A DNA stretch of 64,000 nt from positions 107,311 through 171,310 of the forward strand of contig JAPUEB010000037.1 of the NCBI GenBank assembly GCA_027492795.1, in the 5' to 3' direction. Position 1 is the first letter of the stretch. Every line of letters starts with the position of its first letter. Positions 26,289 to 34,786 of this stretch are shown here, piece after piece. Both the position numbers and the translations under genes were made by a program. Under the pieces are notes generated by a model, which worked only from the letters and a program-made list of their open reading frames with translations, was not told the DNA's origin and did not search any database. This DNA comes from Chryseobacterium sp. (lineage in GTDB: Bacteria; Bacteroidota; Bacteroidia; Flavobacteriales; Weeksellaceae).

Positions 26289-26639
26289 TTAAGTTAAGAG
26301 ATTTGTTTTTTCGTCCGGAAAAATAATTTTTGGTTGAAATTCTTTGGCTTCTTCCGGCGTCATTTGAGCGTATGAAATGATGATGATAATATCGTTTTTT
26401 TGAACTTTTCTAGCAGCAGGACCGTTTAAACAAATTTCTCCAGATTTGCGTTTTCCTTTGATTGCATAGGTGTCGAAACGTTCTCCATTATTAACATTCA
26501 CGATGTAAACACGTTCTCCAACCATAATTCCCGAAGCTTCCAGCAAATCTTCATCAATGGTGATACTGCCTATATAATTAAGATCCGATGATGTAACACG
26601 AACCCTGTGAATTTTCGATTTAAAAACTTCGATTAGCAT
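26289..26639 (-). CDS. panD: Aspartate 1-decarboxylase
   Basis: Makes beta-alanine from aspartate for pantothenate and CoA synthesis. The 116-aa proenzyme cleaves itself between Gly24 and Ser25 (YIGSITID) to give the pyruvoyl cofactor; both residues are present. The rest ([45 protein letters not shown]) is typical. No other pantothenate gene is adjacent. A TAAATTTG element ends only four bases before the ATG, so the mRNA may be leaderless. Confidence 0.96.
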   Translation of the reverse strand: MLIEVFKSKIHRVRVTSSDLNYIGSITIDEDLLEASGIMVGERVYIVNVNNGERFDTYAIKGKRKSGEICLNGPAARKVQKNDIIIIISYAQMTPEEAKEFQPKIIFPDEKTNLLT

Positions 26640-26643
26640 GGCG

Positions 26644-26651
26644 CAAATTTA
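26644..26651 (-). promoter_or_regulatory. -7 element directly before panD ATG
   Basis: On the minus strand TAAATTTG is followed by CGCC and then the panD ATG. With the usual spacing from TAnnTTTG, transcription would begin at or next to the A of ATG. Confidence 0.5.
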
Positions 26652-26976
26652 TTAATAAATATTTAAAAAAAAGAGTAAAATAATTCATGCAGAGCATTAA
26701 AAGCATACCCCTATAAAAGTTTTAAAATAATCAATATTTAATGCTGCTTCACAACAAATCAACAACTTTAAGAAAAAAAAATTTAAAAAAAAGAATTAAA
26801 TTTAGGAATTCGTAATTTATTAATAAAATTAAACAAGTATTTAAAAAATTAGCAATGATAGGCTTTTGGCATAAAATTAGAATTCGGAAGCGCTTATTAT
26901 TGAAAGCAATTTCAATTATCAATTTTATGATATTATGGGATAATTAATAAAATTTTCATTATTTTTCTGAAATTTA
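26652..26976. other. AT-rich spacer between panD and HU
   Basis: About 325 bases, very rich in A and T, without a convincing ORF, terminator or conserved repeat. It may hold upstream control sequence for the HU gene, but I see no specific site. Confidence 0.5.
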
Positions 26977-27007
26977 TTTGCACAGATTGAATTTTATGCT
27001 ATATTTG
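26977..27007 (+). promoter_or_regulatory. Promoter of the HU gene
   Basis: TTTG (26977-26980), 19 bases, TATATTTG (27000-27007): an exact fit to TTTG-N19-TAnnTTTG. The leader is about 50 bases before ATG 27063. Confidence 0.8.
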
Positions 27008-27062
27008 CTATACAATAAAAATTCTGTAAGAGAAACAACTAACTTTTTTAATATTAAAAATT

Positions 27063-27353
27063 ATGAACAAGTCTGAATTAATCGACGCAATGGCAAAAGA
27101 TGCCGGAATCACTAAAGTTGCTGCAAAAGCTGCTCTAGAATCTTTTATGTCTAACGTACAATCTACTCTAAAGAAAAAAGATGGAAAAGTTTCTTTGGTA
27201 GGTTTCGGAACTTTCTCGGTTGCTGAAAGAGCTGCAAGACAAGGTATTAACCCTGCTACAAAAAAACCAATCAAAATTGCCGCTAAAAAAGTTGCTAAAT
27301 TCAAAGCTGGTGCTGATTTGGCTAACGCAGTTTCTGGTGCTAAGAAAAAATAA
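27063..27353 (+). CDS. HU-family DNA-binding protein
   Basis: Histone-like dimeric nucleoid protein of 96 aa that bends DNA. The N-terminal helices MNKSELIDAMAKDAGITKVAAKAALESFM are followed by the sheet and arm (VSLVGFGTFSVAERAARQGINPATKKPIKI), where the Asn-Pro tip that inserts between base pairs is kept. It ends with a Lys-rich tail. A consensus promoter and a strong terminator frame it, as expected for an abundant single-gene transcript. Confidence 0.96.
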   Translation: MNKSELIDAMAKDAGITKVAAKAALESFMSNVQSTLKKKDGKVSLVGFGTFSVAERAARQGINPATKKPIKIAAKKVAKFKAGADLANAVSGAKKK

Positions 27354-27381
27354 TCAATTCTAAAGATTATATCCAAAAAAA

Positions 27382-27407
27382 ACCTCATCGAAAGATGGGG
27401 TTTTTTT
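27382..27407 (+). terminator. Terminator of the HU gene
   Basis: ACCTCATC-GAAA-GATGGGGT forms an 8-bp stem (one T-G pair) with a GAAA loop and is followed by seven T. Confidence 0.85.
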
Positions 27408-27420
27408 CTTTGTGAGTTCA

Positions 27421-27582
27421 AAGTTTCGGGTTTCGGGTTTCGAGTTTTGGGATTTCCAGTTTAAAACTAAAGATTTTCTACTTCTCAGCAACATTTCAAT
27501 AAATCTTTAAAAACAAAAAAATTAAAACTCTCCAATTCCCTAACTCTCACTCTCTCCAACTCTCCAACTCTCCCACTCCAAA
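27421..27582. repeat. Short tandem repeats between HU and pdxH
   Basis: GGGTTTC-type heptamers (27421-27452) and CTCTCCAA/CTCTCCAACT units (27526-27582) flank an AT-rich middle. They belong to the class of 7-8 base repeats seen in many spacers of this window. Confidence 0.6.
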
Positions 27583-27583
27583 A

Positions 27584-28228
27584 CTATGGTGCGAGTCTCG
27601 AAATTTTCCAGTCGAAATCTTCTGTAAGTTGGTAAATAATCCTGTCGTGAAGGCGATTTGGACGTCCCTGCCAAAACTCTATTTCGTAAGGTTTTGCTAG
27701 ATATCCGCCCCAATTTTCTGGCCTGGGAATTTCTTTGTTTTCATATTCTTTCTCCAAATTCTGCAGTTTTTTTTCTAAAAACTCTCTATTGGGAATAACT
27801 TCACTCTGTGGTGAAACTACTGCTCCCAACTGACTTCCGCGCGGACGAGACGCAAAATAACCATCACTTAAATTTTCCGAAAGTTTTTCCAGTTTTGCCT
27901 TAATAATAATTTGTCGTTCTAAAGACGGCCAAAAGAAGTGAAGACAGGCGTAGTTCGAGTTTTCAATGGCTTTTCCTTTTCTACTTTCATAGTTGGTATA
28001 AAAAATAAAACCTTCCCAAGTGTAAGCTTTCAAAAGCACCATTCTGGTTCGTGGGCAGCCGTCATTTTCAACCGTAGAAATCGCCATAGCATTGGCTTCC
28101 GAAACTGCGGGATGCTCTTCTGCATCTAAAAACCAATCTCGAAACTGCTCCATGGGATTTTCTTTTATTTGATTTTCAAGAAGTTGGGACTTATCGTAAA
28201 TTTTTCTTTTATCGTGCAGGTTTTCCAT
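27584..28228 (-). CDS. pdxH: Pyridoxamine 5'-phosphate oxidase
   Basis: FMN enzyme that oxidises pyridoxamine or pyridoxine 5'-phosphate to pyridoxal 5'-phosphate. The 214 aa fit the family. Segments include NAMAISTVENDGCPRTRMVLLKAYTWEGFIFYTNYESRKGKA (FMN and substrate contacts), ASRPRGSQLGAVVSPQSEVI, and the C-terminal signature PENWGGYLAKPYEIEFWQGRPNRLHDRI. It diverges from yqgE, with promoters in a spacer of about 50 bases. Confidence 0.96.
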   Translation of the reverse strand: MENLHDKRKIYDKSQLLENQIKENPMEQFRDWFLDAEEHPAVSEANAMAISTVENDGCPRTRMVLLKAYTWEGFIFYTNYESRKGKAIENSNYACLHFFWPSLERQIIIKAKLEKLSENLSDGYFASRPRGSQLGAVVSPQSEVIPNREFLEKKLQNLEKEYENKEIPRPENWGGYLAKPYEIEFWQGRPNRLHDRIIYQLTEDFDWKISRLAP

Positions 28229-28240
28229 TAATATTTTTAT

Positions 28241-28248
28241 TACATTTG
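28241..28248 (+). promoter_or_regulatory. Candidate -7 element of the YqgE gene
   Basis: TACATTTG fits TAnnTTTG, with transcription starting near 28254 and a leader of about 24 bases. Confidence 0.5.
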
Positions 28249-28277
28249 AAATAAGGATAAAAAATCAACCAATATCC

Positions 28278-28814
28278 ATGAATTATTCTTACAAAGGTAA
28301 AATATTAATTTCCACTCCTGATGTTTCCGGAGACATTTTTTCGCGTTCGGTAGTATTGATTATCGACCATAATGAAAACGGCGCATTTGGATTAATTTTA
28401 AACAAAAATTCAAACAAGGCTTTTAATATTTCTGGAAAAAAAGTGGCAGCTTACGAGGGGGGTCCCGTGGAAACCGAAAAAGCTTTTGTTATTGTAAAAG
28501 GCGAACCTCTCAACGAGTTTTCTATGGAAATTTCACCGAATTATTATATTACTGAAGATATACAATCTGTTACAACGTCCATAGAAAAAAAGCAATTCGA
28601 TATAAATGATTTTAGAGTTTTTTTAGGATATTCAGGATGGGCAGCACAACAGTTGGAAAGTGAGATCCATAAAAAATTCTGGACTGTGGTGGATGTTTAT
28701 AATTTGGATTACACCCTTCCCAACAATCAAAATCTTTGGAAAAACATCATGCAAAATTTGGGCGGCGAGTTTCTTATTTGGGCAAATGCACCTGAAGATG
28801 TTTCCCTAAATTAG
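28278..28814 (+). CDS. YqgE/AlgH family protein
   Basis: 178-aa soluble protein (UPF0301). The opening GKILISTPDVSGDIFSRSVVLIIDHNENGAFGLILNK, the GGPV segment and FLGYSGWAAQQLESEI are hallmarks of the family. AlgH was linked to alginate control in Pseudomonas, but the general function is unresolved. It is read away from pdxH and appears to be transcribed alone. Confidence 0.93.
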   Translation: MNYSYKGKILISTPDVSGDIFSRSVVLIIDHNENGAFGLILNKNSNKAFNISGKKVAAYEGGPVETEKAFVIVKGEPLNEFSMEISPNYYITEDIQSVTTSIEKKQFDINDFRVFLGYSGWAAQQLESEIHKKFWTVVDVYNLDYTLPNNQNLWKNIMQNLGGEFLIWANAPEDVSLN

Positions 28815-29006
28815 CTTTTTTTAAAATTTAACAAATTTTATGCTTTGCATTAATAATATTTAAGATAATTTGTTCGTTATTTTGTTGTGAGTTTAAAAGC
28901 AGAAATAATCAGAAGAGATTTAAAAAAAAAAAAATCAAACTGGTAATTTTAGATTTTATTAAATGAAGGTTAAATAAGTTGTTATCTGAGCAATCAGATT
29001 TTATAA

Positions 29007-29048
29007 AACCCGGCAAATGACTTATGGAAGGTTGTTTGTCGGGTTTGT
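29007..29048 (+). terminator. Hairpin in the spacer after yqgE
   Basis: CCCGGCAAA and TTTGTCGGG can pair (one G-T) around about 20 bases, followed by TTTGTC. It is nearly 200 bases beyond the YqgE stop codon, so its role as a terminator is uncertain. The rest of 28815-29006 is plain AT-rich sequence. Confidence 0.4.
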
Positions 29049-29089
29049 CAATTTAGTTGGGTATGGTTTTCACAATAGAAGATTGAAAA

Positions 29090-29250
29090 TTAAATTTTAA
29101 TTTTTTCAAATTTCATATTTTGAAATACAGAATCGGAAATATTCTTTTCCACGCCCTTTATTTCGGCAAGTTCACCATAAAAAATCAGAAAACCTCCTTC
29201 AATTAGATTCCAAATTTTTCAACAATAATCTCAAACACGTGTTCATACTA
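29090..29250 (-). pseudogene. Possible remnant of a degraded gene
   Basis: On the minus strand 29203 to 29090 reads IEGGFLIFYGELAEIKGVEK and onward to a stop, 37 residues that look coding. Just upstream a second frame reads VFEIIVEKFGI before a stop. The two halves would join by a one-base shift near 29205-29212. There is no start codon or intact 5' part. The family is unknown. Confidence 0.35.
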
Positions 29251-29360
29251 AAATTTTTCGCCACTTTTTTTATAAATTATGATATGAATAGCGAAAATTT
29301 TTGTCTTTAACTTTTTTTGATTACTTTTATCCAACCTAAAAATTTAAAATAATTTATAAA

Positions 29361-29780
29361 ATGAAGAAAATATTGTTCGCCTTTGCGGCACTTTTGATCA
29401 GCACGTTATCTTTCGCACAAATCGAAGGAAAATGGAAAACCATCGACGATGAAACTGGAAAGGCAAAATCTATCGTAGAAATTTCAAAAAACTCTAAAGG
29501 AGAGTATGTGGGAAAAATTGTACAGCTCCTCATAAAACCAGAAAACAACAATTGCGTAAAATGTTCTGACGACAGAAAAAATAAGCCTCTTGTAGGTCTT
29601 GAAATCATTCGCGGAATGAAGAAAGATGGAAATGAATTCTCGGGAGGAAGCATTACAGACCCAAAAACAGGTAAAACTTACAAATGCAACATCAAAAAAG
29701 ATGGCGACAAACTGAATGTTCGCGGCTACATAGGCTTCTCACTTATCGGTAGAACACAAACATGGCATAAGGTAAATTAA
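29361..29780 (+). CDS. DUF2147 secreted protein
   Basis: 139 aa with a Sec signal (MKKILFAFAALLISTLSFAQ) followed directly by the mature domain IEGKWKTIDDETGKAKSIVEI. The rest (GKIVQLL, CVKCSDDRKNKPLVGLEIIRGMKKDG, GSITDPKTGKTYKCNI, LNVRGYIGFSLIGRTQTWHKV) is a textbook DUF2147 domain, a small beta-barrel-like periplasmic protein of unknown role. The CVKCSDD Cys pair is usual in the family. A terminator follows. Confidence 0.93.
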   Translation: MKKILFAFAALLISTLSFAQIEGKWKTIDDETGKAKSIVEISKNSKGEYVGKIVQLLIKPENNNCVKCSDDRKNKPLVGLEIIRGMKKDGNEFSGGSITDPKTGKTYKCNIKKDGDKLNVRGYIGFSLIGRTQTWHKVN

Positions 29781-29803
29781 GCTACCGCCATACCAATATT
29801 ACG

Positions 29804-29830
29804 GCAGCTCCAAAAAAGGGCTGCTTTTTT
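29804..29830 (+). terminator. Terminator of the DUF2147 gene
   Basis: GCAGC pairs with GCTGC around TCCAAAAAAGG, followed by six T. Confidence 0.7.
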
Positions 29831-29859
29831 GTTTTCAAAATTTTTAAGAAAAAAATCCG

Positions 29860-29867
29860 TATTTTTG
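29860..29867 (+). promoter_or_regulatory. Candidate -7 element of pdhB
   Basis: TATTTTTG fits TAnnTTTG, with the ATG 23 bases beyond it. No -33 TTTG at the standard spacing. Confidence 0.45.
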
Positions 29868-29890
29868 TGGTCTAAAATTTCAAAAAAATT

Positions 29891-30874
29891 ATGGCAGAAT
29901 ATACCTTTCGCGAAGTGATTTGTCAGGCAATGAGCGAGGAAATGCGCAAAGACGAATCCATTTATTTGATGGGAGAAGAAGTGGCAGAATACAACGGTGC
30001 CTACAAAGCTTCCAAAGGAATGTTGGCAGAATTCGGACCAAAAAGAGTGATTGATACGCCAATTGCAGAACTAGGTTTTTCAGGAATTGCCGTAGGTTCC
30101 GCAATGAATGGAAACCGCCCCGTTGTGGAGTTTATGACGTTCAATTTCTCGCTTGTAGGAATTGACCAAATCATTAATAATGCCGCAAAAATTCGCCAAA
30201 TGAGCGGTGGACAATGGAATTGCCCAATCGTTTTCCGCGGCCCTACAGCTTCTGCAGGTCAGTTGGGAGCAACGCATTCGCAAGCTTTGGAATCTTGGTA
30301 TGCAAACTGTCCAGGTTTGAAGGTGGTGGTTCCATCCAATCCTTATGACGCAAAAGGACTTTTAAAAACCGCAATTCAGGATAACGATCCGGTAATTTTC
30401 ATGGAATCCGAGCAAATGTATGGCGATAAAATGGAAATTCCCGATGAAGAATATTACATCCCACTCGGAAAAGCAGACATCAAAAAAGAAGGAAAAGATG
30501 TTACTTTGGTTTCTTTCGGAAAAATCATGAAATTGGCGATGCAGGCTGCAGAAGATTTGGAAAAAGAAGGAATTTCTGTTGAGGTAATCGACTTACGAAC
30601 AGTTCGTCCTTTGGATTACGACACAGTGCTAAATTCTGTAAAGAAAACTAACAGATTGGTGATTTTGGAGGAAGCATGGCCTTTTGCAAGCGTAGCTTCG
30701 GAAATTACCTATATGGTTCAGCAAAAAGCCTTCGATTATTTGGATGCGCCTATCAAGAGGATTACCACTCCGGATGCTCCTGCTCCATATTCGTCCGCAC
30801 TGTTTGCAGAATGGTTCCCGAAACTGGAAAAAGTGAAGGAAGAAATAAAAAAAGCACTTTATATAAAGGCTTAA
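29891..30874 (+). CDS. pdhB: Pyruvate dehydrogenase E1 component, beta subunit
   Basis: Transketolase-like beta subunit of the thiamine-diphosphate E1 enzyme that decarboxylates pyruvate. The 327 aa fit. MAEYTFREVICQAMSEEMRKD and LMGEEVAEYNGAYKASKGM hold the catalytic Glu region. GGQWNCPIVFRGPTASAGQLGATHSQ and the C-terminal VIDLRTVRPLDYDTV...TNRLVILEEAWPFASVASEI are typical. The alpha subunit and E2 genes are not adjacent, so the complex is encoded at split loci. Its own promoter element and terminator suggest it is monocistronic. Confidence 0.95.
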   Translation: MAEYTFREVICQAMSEEMRKDESIYLMGEEVAEYNGAYKASKGMLAEFGPKRVIDTPIAELGFSGIAVGSAMNGNRPVVEFMTFNFSLVGIDQIINNAAKIRQMSGGQWNCPIVFRGPTASAGQLGATHSQALESWYANCPGLKVVVPSNPYDAKGLLKTAIQDNDPVIFMESEQMYGDKMEIPDEEYYIPLGKADIKKEGKDVTLVSFGKIMKLAMQAAEDLEKEGISVEVIDLRTVRPLDYDTVLNSVKKTNRLVILEEAWPFASVASEITYMVQQKAFDYLDAPIKRITTPDAPAPYSSALFAEWFPKLEKVKEEIKKALYIKA

Positions 30875-30894
30875 TTTCATAAACAATATTACAG

Positions 30895-30916
30895 AAACGC
30901 GATTTATCGCGTTTTT
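30895..30916 (+). terminator. Terminator of pdhB
   Basis: AAACGCGA-TTTA-TCGCGTTT is an 8-bp perfect stem with a four-base loop followed by T residues. Confidence 0.8.
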
Positions 30917-30922
30917 ATTTGT

Positions 30923-30953
30923 TTTGAAGCCCATAAAAAAATCAATAGATTTG
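30923..30953 (+). promoter_or_regulatory. Promoter of the Fur-family gene
   Basis: TTTG (30923-30926), 19 bases, TAGATTTG (30946-30953): an exact fit to the Bacteroidetes consensus, with a leader of about 10 bases before ATG 30969. Confidence 0.75.
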
Positions 30954-30968
30954 TAGGAAATAGTTATT

Positions 30969-31442
30969 ATGAACGCTGCTCAAAAAGAAAAAAATATAGC
31001 CCAGATAAAAGATGTTTTAAGACAGTATCTTCATGAAAAAAGTTTTCGAAACACCCCTGAAAGATACACCATTCTGGAGGAAATCTATAATATGGATCAC
31101 CACTTCAATGTGGATGATCTTTACCTTCTGATGATGCAGAAAAAATACCATGTTTCCAAAGCAACCATTTACAATACCATTGAAATTTTTTTGGATGCAG
31201 GTTTAATTAGAAAGCATCAATTTGGCGAAAAAACCCTTTCGTCTTCCACCTACGAAAAGTCTTATTTCGATAAGCAACACGATCATTTGGTGATTTACAA
31301 AAAGGATTCCGACAAAGAAATCGAGCAAATTATCGAGTTTTGCGATCCGAGAATTCAAGGTATAAAAGAAGCTATAGAACAGGCTTTTGGCGTAAATATT
31401 GATTCTCACTCTCTGTACTTCTACGGAACCAAAAAAGATTGA
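30969..31442 (+). CDS. Fur-family transcriptional regulator
   Basis: 157 aa. The N-terminal winged helix (FRNTPERYTILEEIYNMDHHFNVDDLYLLMMQKKYHVSKATIYNTIEIFLDAGLI) has the PERYxIL and SxATIYNT signatures of Fur proteins. The dimer domain keeps KQHDHLVIYKKD and IEFCDPRIQGIKE, with His and Glu ligands. The usual C-terminal CxxC zinc pairs are missing, as in many Bacteroidetes Fur or PerR-like members. Iron or peroxide sensing cannot be told apart here. Its stop overlaps the ATG of the OstA-like gene (TGATG). Confidence 0.9.
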   Translation: MNAAQKEKNIAQIKDVLRQYLHEKSFRNTPERYTILEEIYNMDHHFNVDDLYLLMMQKKYHVSKATIYNTIEIFLDAGLIRKHQFGEKTLSSSTYEKSYFDKQHDHLVIYKKDSDKEIEQIIEFCDPRIQGIKEAIEQAFGVNIDSHSLYFYGTKKD

Positions 31443-33172
31443 TGAAGAAACTTTTTTTCCTTTTCCTTTTCGCATCGGTGCAGATTTTTGCACAGGTTAG
31501 TTTGCAACCAAAAGATCCTTTGGTAAGGGATCCTTTTTTCGGAAATCAAACACAAACCCAGCAAGGCGAAAAAGTAAAACTAATAAACGCAGATGAGGTA
31601 AAAAAAGATCCGAACCGTTATAATGGCAACAATTTTTTTGAGGGAAATGTGCATTTCGAGCACAAAGGTTCCGCACTTACGGCAGATGTCGTGATTTGGT
31701 ATGAAAAAGAAAACTTTGTACGTGCCATAGGAAACGTAAAGCTTGTAAATACAGACGGTTCCGTAATTACCGCTAATGAAATGGAGTACGACGGAAACTC
31801 CCAAAAAGGAATCGCCCGAAAAAACGTCAATCTTACCGATCCTACACAAACCATAAAAACGGAAATTCTTTACTACGACCGCATTTCCAACAAAGCCTAT
31901 TTCAATACAGGTGGAAGCATTACCAGAGAAGGAAACGTAATTTACACCAAATCTGCTACCTATAATATTGCAACAAGAATTATTGATTTAACAGGAAATG
32001 TAAAAATTGATAATCCAGATTATATTGTAGAAGGAGCCAACATTATTCAAAATCAAAATACCAACACCGCCACTTTCACAGGACCAACTACCATTACCAA
32101 CCGAAAAAATCCGGCTAACCGAGTTTATACGGAAAACGGAAGTTACAACATGAACACGAAAGAGGTTTATCTCAATAAAAATTCAACCATTTTTTATAAT
32201 GGTAAAACGCTGAAAGGCGACAAGATGTACTACAACCAACTCACCGGATTTGGGAAGGCAAATAACAATGTAACCCTTTACGATCCTAAAGAAAAACGCT
32301 ACATCAAAGGAGGCTACGGCGAAATTTACGAAAAAATAGATTCGGCAATGATTACCGAAAAGCCTTATGCCGTGAAAATTTTGGAAAAAGATTCTATTTA
32401 TTTCGGGGCAGAAAAATTCCTCACTTGGCAAAAAGTTGATTCTACCAACATCAAAAAAAGCTATCTAAGAGCCTATAAAAAAGCAAGGTTTTTCAAAACC
32501 AACATCCAGTCGCGCTCCGATTCTTTAAGCTTTAATGAAACCGACGGAATTCTTCATCTCAACGGTTCTCCCATCGCTTGGAGTGGCGCAAAACAAGTTT
32601 CCGGAGATAAAATAGAAGCATATTTCGACACGAAAAATGAAAACATAGATTCCCTAAAAGTGATTGGAAATGCTTTCGCCATCAGCAAAGTAGATTCTTT
32701 AAGCCTGAAAGACGAGTTCAACCAAGTGAAAGGAAAACTGATGAGCGTTTATTACAAAGATAACGAAGTAAATATCGCAAAAGTGATCGGGAACGGACAA
32801 GCCATTACTTACGCAGACGACGAAAACGAAAAGACCAAAGAACTCACTCGTGTTGGCGTTTCCCTTTCTACTTGCGGAATTATAGAAGCACTTTTCGAGG
32901 AAAGAAAACTGCAGATTATTTCCTGTAATATTGGTGCATTAACCGATATTTACCCAATGAGCAAAATCTCTAACGAAATGCGCTTCCTGCAAGGATTTAA
33001 TTGGAATACCAAAGACCGCCTTCGAAAATGGCAGGATATCTTCCTAGATACTCCCAACTACGAGGAAGTGAAATACACTGCTGAAAACAAGCTTTTTGAC
33101 GCTGCACAAGCCGAAATAGACAAAGCAAAAGCTGCGGAAGAGGCGAAGAAACCGAAAAGGGTGAAGAAGTAA
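31442..33172 (+). CDS. OstA/LptA-like organic solvent tolerance protein
   Basis: Secreted protein of about 576 aa with a Sec signal (MKKLFFLFLFASVQIFAQ). Repeats of the LptA/OstA N-terminal beta-jellyroll fill residues about 40-430 (FEGNVHFEHKGSALTADVVIWY, GNVKLVNTDGSVITANEMEYDGNS, LTGNVKIDNPDYIVEGANII). A Lys/Ala-rich tail ends it. OstA-type domains carry lipopolysaccharide through the periplasm; a Bacteroidetes form of this length is often annotated as a stand-alone OstA-like protein. ATG 31442 is preferred over an in-frame TTG at 31439. It is probably coupled to the Fur-type gene. Confidence 0.88.
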   Translation: MKKLFFLFLFASVQIFAQVSLQPKDPLVRDPFFGNQTQTQQGEKVKLINADEVKKDPNRYNGNNFFEGNVHFEHKGSALTADVVIWYEKENFVRAIGNVKLVNTDGSVITANEMEYDGNSQKGIARKNVNLTDPTQTIKTEILYYDRISNKAYFNTGGSITREGNVIYTKSATYNIATRIIDLTGNVKIDNPDYIVEGANIIQNQNTNTATFTGPTTITNRKNPANRVYTENGSYNMNTKEVYLNKNSTIFYNGKTLKGDKMYYNQLTGFGKANNNVTLYDPKEKRYIKGGYGEIYEKIDSAMITEKPYAVKILEKDSIYFGAEKFLTWQKVDSTNIKKSYLRAYKKARFFKTNIQSRSDSLSFNETDGILHLNGSPIAWSGAKQVSGDKIEAYFDTKNENIDSLKVIGNAFAISKVDSLSLKDEFNQVKGKLMSVYYKDNEVNIAKVIGNGQAITYADDENEKTKELTRVGVSLSTCGIIEALFEERKLQIISCNIGALTDIYPMSKISNEMRFLQGFNWNTKDRLRKWQDIFLDTPNYEEVKYTAENKLFDAAQAEIDKAKAAEEAKKPKRVKK

Positions 33173-33188
33173 AACAACGAATTATGGA

Positions 33189-33213
33189 GCGCCGAAGGCG
33201 CGACATATTGGTT
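33189..33213 (+). repeat. Solitary REP-like unit
   Basis: GCGCC-GAA-GGCGC hairpin followed by GACATATTGGTT. It matches the hairpin-plus-tail pattern of the REP units flanking the RAYT gene at 38 kb. Confidence 0.7.
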
Positions 33214-33290
33214 AAATGGAAAGTTGGTAAAATTATAAAGTTAATCTCAAATAAATTCAAAAAAGATTAATTTTGATAAAAATCAACAAA

Positions 33291-33944
33291 ATGAAATCTT
33301 CTACCCTATCTTTTCTGAAAAATCTAACCAAAAACAACAACCGCGATTGGTTCAACGAAAATAAAAACCTTTACACCGAATCGCAGCAAGATGTTTTAGA
33401 ATTTGTAGAAGCATTAATAGAGGAAATAGGAAAATTTGATGAAGAAATTCTGAAAGCTGATGCCAAAAAATCGTTGTTTAGAATTTACAGAGACACCCGA
33501 TTTTCTAAGGATAAAACGCCTTATAAAACCAATTTCGGTTCGGCTTTAGGAATGGGAAAAGGCAACCAAAACGGTGGATATTATCTTCATATCGAACCCA
33601 ATAAATCATTTTTAGCAGGTGGAGTTTATCAGCCGGGGTCCTCTGTTTTAAAGGAAATCCGAAAAGAAATTTCGATGAATGGTGAGGAGTTTTTGGAAAT
33701 TGTGAACAATAAAGATTTCAAAAAATATTTTGGGGAATTGAGCCAAGAATCCAAACTGGTAAAAGTTCCGCAAGGCTTTGAAAAAGACGATAAAATGGCA
33801 GAATTTCTGAAATTGAAAAACTTCGTGGTGATGTATCCGTTAAAAGACGGGGAACTTTTGGCTAAAGATGCCGTAAAAAATTTCGCAAAAATTTACAAAG
33901 CCATCAAACCGCTGAATGATTTTCTGACTGCGCCGTTTTTGTAG
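33291..33944 (+). CDS. DUF2461 family protein (TIGR02453)
   Basis: 217 aa from ATG 33291; TTG 33273 is in frame but unlikely. The opening TLSFLKNLTKNNNRDWFNENKNLY, the segment FRIYRDTRFSKDKTPYKTNFGSALG and YYLHIEPNKSFLAGGVYQP are diagnostic for DUF2461, a widespread soluble family of unknown function. The conserved Arg/Asp residues in RIYRDTRFS could form an active site. No signal peptide. Confidence 0.92.
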   Translation: MKSSTLSFLKNLTKNNNRDWFNENKNLYTESQQDVLEFVEALIEEIGKFDEEILKADAKKSLFRIYRDTRFSKDKTPYKTNFGSALGMGKGNQNGGYYLHIEPNKSFLAGGVYQPGSSVLKEIRKEISMNGEEFLEIVNNKDFKKYFGELSQESKLVKVPQGFEKDDKMAEFLKLKNFVVMYPLKDGELLAKDAVKNFAKIYKAIKPLNDFLTAPFL

Positions 33945-34108
33945 ATTTTATTTTTAGCGCAATGTTTGCATAGATTTTTTCCTCACCCCAACCCTCTATA
34001 AAGAAAGGGAGTTGTTTGAAAATTTTTCGGTTTGCAAAGTCACATCAAATATGTTTAGCGAAGTAAGCAAAGCCAGAATGTAGAAAATAAAATGTTTTTC
34101 TAACATTT

Positions 34109-34786
34109 TCACTCTTCCAACAAATCCGGTCTTCGTTCTTTGGTAATTCTTACGGCTTCATCGTGTCGCCATTCTTCAATTTTTGCAAAATTTCCGCTCA
34201 ATAAAATTTCAGGAACTTTTAAACCTTTATAATTTTCAGGCTTTGTGTAAATGGGCGGTGAAAGTAAGTTATCCTGAAAACTGTCTGTTAATGCACTTTG
34301 TTCGTCATTCAAAACACCTGGAAGCAAACGAATCACCGAATCTGCCAAAACACAAGCCGCCAATTCGCCGCCTGTTAAGACAAAATCTCCGATGGAAATT
34401 TCTTTCGTAATGTGCAAATCGCGCACTCTTTGGTCGATTCCTTTATAATGTCCGCACAAAAAAATCAGATTTTTTTTGATGGAAAGCGTGTTGCAGATTT
34501 TTTGGTTCAAAGTTTCACCATCCGGAGTAAGATAGATGATTTCATCGTAATCTCTTTCGGATTTTAATTTTGAAATACAATTGTCCAAAGGTTCGCACAT
34601 CATCACCATTCCTGCTCCGCCGCCATAAACAGTATCGTCGATTTGTCGGTGTTTTCCCAAACCAAATTCGCGTAAATGATGAAAATGAACTTCCGCCAAA
34701 CCTTTTTCCATCGCACGTTTCAGGATGGATGTTTGAAACGGACTTTCCATCAGCTCCGGCAAAACGCTTATAATGTCGATTCTCAT
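34109..34786 (-). CDS. trmD: tRNA (guanine-N1)-methyltransferase
   Basis: Methylates G37 of tRNAs with S-adenosylmethionine, which prevents frameshifting. The 225 aa show the SPOUT trefoil-knot fold: [57 protein letters not shown], and the SAM-binding [30 protein letters not shown]. The C-terminal [10 protein letters not shown] is also typical. Its ATG overlaps the upstream NDH-2 stop by four bases. The usual rpsP-rimM-rplS neighbours are absent. Confidence 0.96.
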   Translation of the reverse strand: MRIDIISVLPELMESPFQTSILKRAMEKGLAEVHFHHLREFGLGKHRQIDDTVYGGGAGMVMMCEPLDNCISKLKSERDYDEIIYLTPDGETLNQKICNTLSIKKNLIFLCGHYKGIDQRVRDLHITKEISIGDFVLTGGELAACVLADSVIRLLPGVLNDEQSALTDSFQDNLLSPPIYTKPENYKGLKVPEILLSGNFAKIEEWRHDEAVRITKERRPDLLEE

